A stretch of 64,000 bases of DNA. It comes from Streptomyces deccanensis (lineage in GTDB: Bacteria > Actinomycetota > Actinomycetes > Streptomycetales > Streptomycetaceae). Under the pieces are notes generated by a model. It saw only the letters and a program-made list of their open reading frames with translations. It was not told the DNA's origin and made no database searches. The position numbers were made by a program, and so were the translations under genes. Below, in pieces: positions 1-6,498 of this stretch. Within the stretch, counting starts at the first letter, position 1. Each line of letters begins with the position of its first letter. The stretch is from assembly GCF_022385335.1 (NCBI RefSeq), contig NZ_CP092431.1, forward strand, positions 7,502,001-7,566,000, written 5' to 3'.

Positions 1-62
1 TTCAGGACGACCAGGTCGTCGGCCGCGGGCACCGCGTCCTTGACCACCGAAACTTCGGTCAT
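1..62 (-). CDS. gluA: Glutamate ABC transporter ATP-binding protein GluA, N-terminal fragment
   Basis: Only the first 20 codons lie in the window, reading leftward from an ATG (MTEVSVVKDAVPAADD...). The fragment is too short to show a Walker motif. The call rests on context: in Streptomyces the gluABCD glutamate uptake operon begins next to the divergent gluR-gluK two-component genes, which is exactly the arrangement seen here. GluA would be the cytoplasmic ATPase that energises glutamate import. The start has a purine-rich stretch upstream (GGAAGACGGAGCC on the minus strand). Identity is inferred, not shown by the residues themselves. Confidence 0.6.
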   Translation of the reverse strand, partial: MTEVSVVKDAVPAADDLVVL

Positions 63-380
63 CGCTTTGGGCTCCGTCTTCCTCGGTTTCGGAGGACAGT
101 AGTGACCGGCGACGACCAGCGTCATTACATCTGAGCGAGAATTGAGCATAACGATCTGGTAGCCGGACGGACACTGCACGTGACGGGCCCGGGCGGGGTG
201 TTTCGGCTGGATAACGGAACTCGTTCGGAACCCGTCCGGCCTTGACGGCGTCCTCACTCATCAGTGTGACTGCGAAGGGGCCGATGTGCGCGTGCCCGGC
301 ATGCGAATCCGCGTAATGTGTGCCAGCCGAGACGCACACATGACCGAAACGCATGACCCACCGAGCAGGAAGGGGCCGGA
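63..380. promoter_or_regulatory. gluA / gluR divergent intergenic region
   Basis: This 318-base region holds no gene and separates the divergent gluA and gluR starts, so it must carry both promoters. A weak rightward candidate is TTGACG at 242-247 with a poor TGTGAC ten-box at 265-270. The leftward side is locally AT-richer around 130-165, with TGTAAT on the minus strand near 124-129 as a possible ten-box. GluR is known in S. coelicolor to control gluABCD, so its operator is expected here, but I could not recognise a clear site. Confidence 0.5.
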
Positions 381-1067
381 ATGAGGCTGCTCCTCGTCGA
401 GGACGACAACCACGTCGCCGCCGCCCTGTCCGCGGTCCTGGCCCGGCACGGCTTCGACGTCACCCACGCCCGCAGCGGCGAGGAGGCGCTCCAGGCGCTC
501 GTCCCCGAGGGCAACGGCTTCGGAGTCGTCCTGCTCGACCTCGGCCTGCCCGACCAGGACGGCTACGAGGTCTGCGGCAAGATCCGCAAGCGCACCAGCA
601 CCCCGGTGATCATGGTGACGGCCCGCTCCGATGTACGGTCCCGGATCCACGGCCTCAACCTCGGCGCCGACGACTACGTGGTCAAGCCCTACGACACCGG
701 CGAGCTGCTCGCCCGGATCCACGCCGTCGCCCGCCGCCGGGCCCCCGACGAGGCCGCGGCCCCCGGCGACAGCGGGCTACGGCTCGGGTCCGTGCTCATC
801 GAGCTGCCCACCCGGCAGGTCAGCGTGGACGGCGCGGTCGTCCAGCTGACCCGCAAGGAGTTCGATCTGCTCGCGCTGCTGGCCCAGCGGCCCGGTGTCG
901 TCTTCCGCCGGGAACAGATCATCAGCGAGGTGTGGCGGACCAGTTGGGAGGGGACCGGCCGCACCCTGGAAGTACACGTCGCCTCCCTGCGGTCGAAGCT
1001 GCGGATGCCCGCCCTGATCGAGACGGTGCGCGGGGTCGGCTATCGGCTGGTCGCCCCGACGCCGTAG
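381..1067 (+). CDS. gluR: OmpR-family response regulator GluR
   Basis: A 228-residue two-domain response regulator. The N-terminal receiver domain starts MRLLLVEDDN with the acidic pair D8-D9, the phosphoacceptor D53 in LLDLGLPD, the Thr of VTARS and the Lys of VVKPYD. The C-terminal winged helix (about 135-225) has the OmpR-type LTRKEFDLLALLAQ and the end VRGVGYRLV. It lies divergent from gluA and is followed after 9 bases by the sensor kinase gene. In S. coelicolor the GluR-GluK pair senses extracellular glutamate and controls gluABCD; the same gene arrangement supports the same role here. The ATG is preceded by GGAAGGGGCCGGA, a good ribosome binding site. Confidence 0.85.
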   Translation: MRLLLVEDDNHVAAALSAVLARHGFDVTHARSGEEALQALVPEGNGFGVVLLDLGLPDQDGYEVCGKIRKRTSTPVIMVTARSDVRSRIHGLNLGADDYVVKPYDTGELLARIHAVARRRAPDEAAAPGDSGLRLGSVLIELPTRQVSVDGAVVQLTRKEFDLLALLAQRPGVVFRREQIISEVWRTSWEGTGRTLEVHVASLRSKLRMPALIETVRGVGYRLVAPTP

Positions 1068-1070
1068 CGT
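1065..1070 (+). promoter_or_regulatory. TANNNT box 6 nt before the gluK start (possible internal leaderless promoter)
   Basis: TAGCGT, which includes the gluR stop codon, lies exactly 6 bases before the GTG of gluK. The same spacing recurs at other genes in this window where leaderless transcription is plausible. It may be chance because the stop codon supplies the TAG. Confidence 0.25.
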
Positions 1071-1076
1071 GCCCGC

Positions 1077-2489
1077 GTGCGCACTCGTCTTCTTCCGCTG
1101 CTCATCGTCCTGATGGCCGCCGTGCTGCTGGCCCTCGGCATTCCGCTGGCGGTGAGCCTCGCGGCGGCGCGGCAGCAGGAGGTGGTCGTCGACCGCATCG
1201 ACGACACGGCGCGCTTCGCGGCCCTCGCCCAGTTCGTCACCGAACGCCCGAGCGGATCCCGCGTGGACACCACGGACGGCCGCGGCGAGACCCTCCAGCG
1301 GGAGCTGGAGCAGTACTACCGGGTGTACGGCATCAAGGCCGGCGTGTTCTACCGGGAGAAGAGCCAGCCGGCCATGGCCAACGCTCCCCTGGAATGGGGC
1401 CGGCCCACCGAGGGGGAGGGACTCGCCGCCTTCGAGGAGGCGCTGCTGGGGCGGCGCCCGCACGACCCGAAGCAGGTGTGGCCCTGGCAGGAGGGGCGGC
1501 TCGTCGTCGCGTCCCCCGTCATCCACGACGGTGACGTCGTCGCGGCCGTCGTCACCGACTCGCCCACCGACCAGATGCGCTCCAAGATCCTGCGCGGCTG
1601 GCTGATCATCGGCGCGGGCGAGGCCGCCGCGATGCTCCTCGCCGTCGGCGCCGCGCTGCGGCTCACGGGCTGGGTCCTCAAGCCCGTACGTGTCCTCGAC
1701 GTCACCACCCACGCCATCGCCTCGGGACGCCTCAAGTCACGGGTCGCGGCGGCCGGCGGACCACCCGAACTGCGGCGCCTGGCACGGTCGTTCAACGAGA
1801 TGGCCGACAACGTCGAGGACGTGCTGGAACAACAGCGCGCCTTCGTCGCCGACGCCTCGCACCAACTCCGCAACCCGCTCGCCGCGTTGCTGCTCCGCAT
1901 CGACCTGCTCGCGCTCGAACTGCCCGAGGGCAACGAGGAGATCGCCTCCGTCCGCACCGAGGGCAAACGGCTCGCGTCGGTCCTCGACGACCTGCTCGAC
2001 CTGGCGCTCGCCGAGCACGCGGAGTCCGATCTGCGGCTCATCGACGTGGGCGAGCTGACCGCCGAGCGCGTCGCGTCCTGGTCGCCGCTGGCCCACGACA
2101 AGGGCGTGTCGCTGGTCGGCACCTGCCCGGCCACCACCGCCTGGGCCGATCCCATCGCCCTGTCCAGCGCCCTGGACGCGGTGATCGACAACGCGCTGAA
2201 GTTCACGCCGGCCGGGGAACGTGTCGAGGTCCGGGTCGCCTCGAACGGTGAGACGTCCTCGGTCGTGGTCACCGACGGTGGGCCCGGCCTCAGCGACGAG
2301 GAGCTGGAGCGCGTCGGCGACCGCTTCTGGCGCAGCACCGCCCACCAGAACATCAAGGGCTCGGGTCTCGGGCTCTCCATCTCCCGTGCGCTGATCGCGG
2401 CGGGCGGCGGCTCCATCGCCTACGCCCACCACGAGCCGCACGGGCTGCGGGTCACGGTGACGGTGCCCCGGTCGCGTCCGCCGGTCTGA
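1077..2489 (+). CDS. gluK: Sensor histidine kinase GluK
   Basis: A 470-residue membrane kinase that would phosphorylate GluR. It has an N-terminal transmembrane helix (about 5-27), an extracytoplasmic sensor region, a second helix (about 168-192), then a HAMP segment (VLKPVRVLDVTTHAIASG...). The dimerisation/phosphoacceptor helix reads FVADASHQLRNPLAAL with His262. The ATPase domain has the N-box DNALKF, the G1 box VTDGGPGL and GSGLGLSIS. The GTG start lies 9 bases after the gluR stop, so the two genes are co-transcribed. The sensor ligand in the S. coelicolor orthologue is glutamate; the ligand here is inferred from synteny. A 9-base tandem repeat runs over the stop codon. Confidence 0.85.
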   Translation: MRTRLLPLLIVLMAAVLLALGIPLAVSLAAARQQEVVVDRIDDTARFAALAQFVTERPSGSRVDTTDGRGETLQRELEQYYRVYGIKAGVFYREKSQPAMANAPLEWGRPTEGEGLAAFEEALLGRRPHDPKQVWPWQEGRLVVASPVIHDGDVVAAVVTDSPTDQMRSKILRGWLIIGAGEAAAMLLAVGAALRLTGWVLKPVRVLDVTTHAIASGRLKSRVAAAGGPPELRRLARSFNEMADNVEDVLEQQRAFVADASHQLRNPLAALLLRIDLLALELPEGNEEIASVRTEGKRLASVLDDLLDLALAEHAESDLRLIDVGELTAERVASWSPLAHDKGVSLVGTCPATTAWADPIALSSALDAVIDNALKFTPAGERVEVRVASNGETSSVVVTDGGPGLSDEELERVGDRFWRSTAHQNIKGSGLGLSISRALIAAGGGSIAYAHHEPHGLRVTVTVPRSRPPV

Positions 2490-2517
2490 GCGGTCTGAGC
2501 GGTCTGAGCGGTCCGAG
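2482..2517 (+). repeat. 9-bp tandem repeat across the gluK stop codon
   Basis: CGGTCTGAG occurs three times in succession (2482, 2491, 2500) followed by one copy with a single change (CGGTCCGAG, 2509). The first copy contains the gluK TGA. The phase is a multiple of three, so copy-number change would add or remove stop codons without altering the protein. Confidence 0.9.
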
Positions 2518-2567
2518 AGGGATGGGGAGGACCGTGCGAGAGGCCGTTGTGCGGCGCCCCTGGCGGA

Positions 2568-3566
2568 CTACGGCTTCACCGACCGGTAGTACGCCCTCGC
2601 GCCACGGTGCAGCCGCAGCGGGTCCGTGTAGATCGCGGTGCGCAGATCCACCACCTGGGCCGCGTGGACGTGCTGGCCGATGTTGTCCCGGCTCTTGAGG
2701 ACGACGCGGGTCAGCCACTCGGTGAGGCGGGGATCCATGTCCGCGCGGGTGATGAGCAGGTTCGCCACGGTGAGGGTGGGCACCGGGGCCGTGAGGATGG
2801 TCGGGTAGGCGTCGGCGGGCATCACGGACGCCCGGTAGTGACTGAAGACCCCGCCCTGGTCGTGCAGCGCCGCCACCAGGTCGCTGCGGATCGGGACGAA
2901 CCGGAAGGCGTACTTCTCCTTCTCCGCGAGGTCCGTCAGCCCCTTCGTGGGCAGGCCGCCCGACCAGAAGAAGGCGTCGATCCTCCCGGTGCGCAGGGCG
3001 TCGGGGCTCGTGCCGATGGTGTCGCGCCGCGCGTCTATGTCCTTGTCGATGTCGAGCCCGTCCGCCTCCAGCAGGCGTTCGGCGATCAGCCGTACGCCGG
3101 AGCCCTCGGGGCCGACGGCGACCCGCTTGCCCTTCAGCTCCGAGACGTTCTGGATGGTCGAGTCGGCCGGGACCACCAGCTGCACGTAGTCGTCGTACAG
3201 CCGGGCCACCCCGCGCAGCTGATCGGCGCCGGGCTGGTCCTCGTCGATGTACGTCTGGACGGCGTCGGCGGCGGCGATGGCGAAGTCGGCCTGCCCGGTG
3301 GCCACCCGGCGGACGTTCGTCTGGGAGCCGTTGCTCGGCATGAGCTGGACCCGCAGCTTGGGCATGTCCCCGGCGATCGCGTTCCGCAGGCGGCTGCCGT
3401 ACTCCTGGTAGACGCCCCGCTCGGCTCCCGTGGTCACCGTGATCGTCCCGTTCGGGGGCTCCTCGCTCGGCCACAGCCACCACGCGAGCAGCCCGAGGAC
3501 CACCAGCGAAGCCATCGAGCCCAGCAGCGCGTGCCGCCTGCCGATGCGGGGGAGTACCTGGACCAT
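2568..3566 (-). CDS. TAXI-family TRAP transporter solute-binding protein, orphan
   Basis: A 332-residue periplasmic-binding-type protein with one N-terminal hydrophobic helix (about 13-29) ending at LAWWLWPSEE and no clear cleavage or lipobox site. Sequence features are those of the TAXI family: TVTTGAERGVYQEYGSRL near residue 40, a SNGSQTNVRRVATGQADFA stretch and LKGKRVAVGPEGSG. TAXI proteins bind small organic acids and normally deliver them to DctQ/DctM-type membrane subunits. No such permease is encoded nearby, so the partner is unknown. The gene is convergent with gluK, with only 78 bases between stops, and conserved proximity to GluRK may hint at glutamate or a related ligand; that is inference. 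The ATG has a weak AGGA upstream. Confidence 0.8.
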   Translation of the reverse strand: MVQVLPRIGRRHALLGSMASLVVLGLLAWWLWPSEEPPNGTITVTTGAERGVYQEYGSRLRNAIAGDMPKLRVQLMPSNGSQTNVRRVATGQADFAIAAADAVQTYIDEDQPGADQLRGVARLYDDYVQLVVPADSTIQNVSELKGKRVAVGPEGSGVRLIAERLLEADGLDIDKDIDARRDTIGTSPDALRTGRIDAFFWSGGLPTKGLTDLAEKEKYAFRFVPIRSDLVAALHDQGGVFSHYRASVMPADAYPTILTAPVPTLTVANLLITRADMDPRLTEWLTRVVLKSRDNIGQHVHAAQVVDLRTAIYTDPLRLHRGARAYYRSVKP

Positions 3567-3692
3567 GCGACGAAATCCTGCCAGGTCACCGGGCGGGCGG
3601 CCAGGGTCGGACCCATCCGGTGCGAGCTCGTGACCTCGGCGACGCCGGACCCCTGCGGGGCGGGGTCCGGCGGCCGGGGCCGACGAGGGGGG

Positions 3693-4841
3693 TCAGCGGC
3701 CGGTGGCCACGGCCGTGCGCAGGCGCTCCAGCTCCCCGTACATGACCTCGCCCGGGCACTCCGTCGCCATCCAGTCCCGGTGGCCGCTGATCTCCGCGAC
3801 CTCCTTCTGGGTGCCGTTGACCGGGTTGGTGTACGTCACGCGGGCCTGCGGGTCCACGCCGTGCTGGCGGACCAGGACCTTCACGAGCCGGGTCAGCGCG
3901 GCGCGGGCGGCCTCCTTGGGGCCCTGCTCGGTGAAGGTGCCCAGCAGGGCGATGCCGAGGTTGCCGGAGTTGAAGCCGCCGACGTGGAAGGCGGTCACCA
4001 CCTTGCCGTCGGCGTCGTGCGCGGGCAGGCCGTCGTCACCGGAGTAGCGGCCCTCGTAGATACGGCCCTCCTCGTCGATGAGGAAGTGGTAGCCGATGTC
4101 GCCCCAGTCGTTGGTGACGGCGTGCAGCTGGTAGATCGCGCGGACCGTGGCGGCCGGGTCCGGGTCGTCGTTGGCCATGGCCGTGTGGTGCACGGTGATC
4201 GTCTGGAACGGGTAGAACGCGGTCGGGGTGTTCTCGGTGCCGTCCGCCTTGAACCGCAGCGACTCGTCGGCGCCCCAGGCGGCCCGGGTCAGGTACTGGA
4301 CACCTCGGACGCGCGTGGGGTCGCTCGGCACCTTCACCTTCCGGTCCGGCCCGTGCTTGCAGTCGAGCGCCAGCGAACGCAGCCCGGTGGCTCCGTCGGG
4401 CGCCTTCAGTTCGTAGCCGGCGGCCTGGTCGGCCGCGAGCAGCACACCGCCGCCGTTGGCGACCGAGCAGCCACCGTCGCCGAGGGACCGCCACTCGCCC
4501 TGGGCGCCGTCGGCGTCCGTCAGTCTGATGCCGCCGCCGGTGGTCTCGTCGGTGCCGCCCCAGCGCACGCCCACGTAGCCGATGGGGAAGGCCGCCTCGA
4601 CGGGTGCCTCGCCGGTGGCGGCCTCGCTGCGGGTCTTCGGGAAGGTCTCGGTCGTGGTGCCGGCCGCCGATCCTTCGGCGCCGGTGTCCGAGGACGGGGC
4701 GGTGCCGGAGTCACCGGTCGTGGCCATCACGGTCGGCGTGATCACGGCGCCGGCCGCGACCGCGCCGGCCGCGCCGATCACCGTACGGCGGGTCACCCGG
4801 GAGGTGGCCCGATGGCTGGGGGAGGTGGGGGGAACGCTCAC
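3693..4841 (-). CDS. Secreted PGRP-type N-acetylmuramoyl-L-alanine amidase
   Basis: About 382 residues. The N-terminus carries a twin-arginine-type signal (VTRRTVIGAAGAVAAGAVI), so export by Tat is likely. The C-terminal half is a peptidoglycan recognition/amidase_2 domain: zinc ligands are expected from His in TVHHTAM, His in SGHRDW and Cys in TECPGE. The middle region (about 60-180) is a beta-rich domain found in actinobacterial PGRP amidases. It would cut the bond between MurNAc and L-Ala in the cell wall. I chose the GTG at 4841 because GAGGA lies about 10 bases upstream; the longer GTG at 4880 lacks a ribosome binding site. It is divergent from the MazG-like gene. Confidence 0.85.
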   Translation of the reverse strand: MSVPPTSPSHRATSRVTRRTVIGAAGAVAAGAVITPTVMATTGDSGTAPSSDTGAEGSAAGTTTETFPKTRSEAATGEAPVEAAFPIGYVGVRWGGTDETTGGGIRLTDADGAQGEWRSLGDGGCSVANGGGVLLAADQAAGYELKAPDGATGLRSLALDCKHGPDRKVKVPSDPTRVRGVQYLTRAAWGADESLRFKADGTENTPTAFYPFQTITVHHTAMANDDPDPAATVRAIYQLHAVTNDWGDIGYHFLIDEEGRIYEGRYSGDDGLPAHDADGKVVTAFHVGGFNSGNLGIALLGTFTEQGPKEAARAALTRLVKVLVRQHGVDPQARVTYTNPVNGTQKEVAEISGHRDWMATECPGEVMYGELERLRTAVATGR

Positions 4842-5023
4842 GGTGGGGTCCTCAATGCTCGGGGTGGTACGTGAAGACACAACGGAGCGTACGGAGTGGA
4901 GTCACAGGTTCCGGCACCGGCCCCCCTGTGCTGACATAGCGTCAAAGATCCATGACAGCAGGGGACTTGGGCGTCATGAGCGTACGAGACCGACGGAACT
5001 GTCGAAGGAGGGCGGCCGGTCGG

Positions 5024-5029
5024 TAGGGT
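5024..5029 (+). promoter_or_regulatory. TANNNT box 6 nt before the MazG-like start
   Basis: TAGGGT is followed by six bases and then the ATG at 5036. There is no Shine-Dalgarno sequence at normal distance. This is the layout of actinobacterial leaderless promoters. Confidence 0.5.
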
Positions 5030-5035
5030 CGCCGG

Positions 5036-5431
5036 ATGAGTTCCTCTCCCGCTCGCCTGGTCCGTGAGTTCCACCAAGCCTTCGGCCTCGACGTCCGTAC
5101 CGCCCCCACCGAGGTCTCGCCCGAGCTGGCCGCCCACCGGGGGGAGTTGCTGGCCGAGGAGGCCGCCGAGGTCGCCGAGGTGGCGGTCGACGGGCCCCTC
5201 GACCGGCTGGCTCACGAACTGGCCGACGTGGTGTACGTGGCGTACGGCACCGCTCTCGTCCACGGCATCGACCTGGACGCGGTGATCGCCGAGATCCACC
5301 GCTCGAACATGACCAAGCTGGGCCCCGACGGGCGGGTCGCCCGCCGGGCCGACGGCAAGGTGCTCAAGGGGGACCACTACCGGGCACCCGATGTCTCCTC
5401 GGTCCTGCGGAAACAGGGCTGGGCGGGCTGA
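5036..5431 (+). CDS. MazG-like nucleotide pyrophosphohydrolase
   Basis: A 131-residue all-alpha protein of the MazG/NTP-PPase type. The metal-binding helices show the usual acidic pattern: GELLAEEAAEVAEVA (EExxE-like, about 36-50) and HELADVVYVAYGTA (ExxD, about 61-75). Such enzymes hydrolyse (d)NTPs to monophosphate and pyrophosphate and act as house-cleaning enzymes. The C-terminal segment SNMTKLGPDGR...KGDHYRAPD is typical of the phage/actinobacterial MazG-like subfamily. It stands alone between the amidase gene and the T7SS-like island and is probably transcribed from its own leaderless promoter. The true substrate is unknown. Confidence 0.8.
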   Translation: MSSSPARLVREFHQAFGLDVRTAPTEVSPELAAHRGELLAEEAAEVAEVAVDGPLDRLAHELADVVYVAYGTALVHGIDLDAVIAEIHRSNMTKLGPDGRVARRADGKVLKGDHYRAPDVSSVLRKQGWAG

Positions 5432-5451
5432 GCCCCCGCGGGGGGCCAGGC

Positions 5452-6384
5452 TCAGAAACGGCCGGACAGGGACTCGTCGTCCGAGCCGTTCGCGACGGCG
5501 GTGACGGTGTAGAGGTCGCGGCCCGCGTCGCGTCGGCCCTGGGCGTGGTCGTACTGGACCTTGAAGACATAGGTGCCGGGGGCGAGGGTGACACCCGACT
5601 TCAGGGTCATGACGTACCCGATCTGGTCGCCGGTGGCGTTCTGGCCCACGGCGATCTTGTCGCCCAGGGAGGTCCAGGCGCCCGTGCTGGACACTCCGCC
5701 GGTCTGGATGACGCGGACGACGACCTTGAGCGAGGTGAGCGGCTTGGTGGACTTGACGGTGACGGTGCTCTGGTCCCAGTAGTCGTTCGAGTCGGCCTCC
5801 ACGCTTCCGTCGGCCCACAGATAGCCGGACGTCGACCCGGACTCGGTGTTCTGGGTGGTCGAGGACTTCTCCTCGGTGCCGGTCGAGCCCGTCGAGCCCG
5901 TCGAGCCCGTCGAGCCGGTGGAGCCGGTCGAACCCGAGGTGCTGGCGCCCGTGGTTCCGCCCGTGTCGGACCCGGAGTCGGTGTCCGGTGCCGGCTCCGC
6001 CGCGCCGCCCGTCCCCGCTCCCGCTCCGCCGCTGACCGGGACGTAGACGACGTCCGGGTCGTCCTTGCCCTTGCCCTCGCCCTTGGCCCGGTCCGTCGGC
6101 GACGGGTCGACCGCCGCCTTCTTGGTGTCGCCGGGGACGGACTGGTCGTCGGCCGGTTCGTCGGCCGCCGTGGTCACCTTCTCGGACGAACCGCCGCTCC
6201 AGTCGATGGCGGCCACGGCCGTGGCGGAGCCGGCGATCACCAGGACCGCGGCGGCGGAGCCACCGATCGCCTTCCACACCCGGCGGCCGGGCAGGAAGCC
6301 GCGGAGCGGGACGCGGGTCCTGCGGGCGAAGAGGTCGGCGAACTCGCCGTCCCGGCGGTCGCTTCGGTCGGGTGAGTGCGGCAT
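5452..6384 (-). CDS. Membrane-anchored protein with Gly-Ser-Thr linker and beta-sandwich-like C-terminus, last gene of the T7SS-like leftward arm
   Basis: A 310-residue protein I do not recognise by name. Residues about 1-38 are charged and cytoplasmic, followed by one hydrophobic helix (VWKAIGGSAAAVLVIAGSA). Then comes a long low-complexity linker including five GST repeats encoded by a 9-base tandem repeat near 5881-5925. The last 120 residues look beta-rich (YWDQSTVTVKSTKPL, GYVMTLKSGVTLAPGTYVF) and resemble extracellular adhesion or binding domains. It sits 114 bases downstream of the beta-helix/AAA gene on the same strand and may be co-transcribed with it. An anchoring, adhesion or self-protection role at the outer membrane face is only a guess. 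The ATG at 6384 has AAGGA about 9 bases upstream. Confidence 0.75.
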   Translation of the reverse strand: MPHSPDRSDRRDGEFADLFARRTRVPLRGFLPGRRVWKAIGGSAAAVLVIAGSATAVAAIDWSGGSSEKVTTAADEPADDQSVPGDTKKAAVDPSPTDRAKGEGKGKDDPDVVYVPVSGGAGAGTGGAAEPAPDTDSGSDTGGTTGASTSGSTGSTGSTGSTGSTGSTGTEEKSSTTQNTESGSTSGYLWADGSVEADSNDYWDQSTVTVKSTKPLTSLKVVVRVIQTGGVSSTGAWTSLGDKIAVGQNATGDQIGYVMTLKSGVTLAPGTYVFKVQYDHAQGRRDAGRDLYTVTAVANGSDDESLSGRF

Positions 6385-6498
6385 GGGGGCGGTCCTTGTC
6401 CTTGGTGGTGGGTCCGTGCGGGTGGGCGCGGCGGCGGGTGGTGCGACGGGTACGGGTGGTGGAACGGGGGCGGGTGGTGAACGGGTACGGCGCTCGGT
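6385..6498 (-). other. Short spacer with GGGTGGTG-type degenerate repeats
   Basis: The 114 bases between the two minus-strand genes hold repeats of the form GCGGGTGGTG.. and ACGGGTACGG. No terminator or convincing promoter was seen, so read-through from the upstream gene is plausible. Confidence 0.4.

Noticed and set aside
2547..4874. A 775-codon plus-strand frame over the TAXI and amidase genes
   Set aside because: Both minus-strand genes have clear domain matches; the plus frame is a low-complexity shadow.
5881..5932. Short tandem repeat considered as a CRISPR-like array
   Set aside because: It is an in-frame 9-base repeat coding for Gly-Ser-Thr in a linker; there are no spacers.
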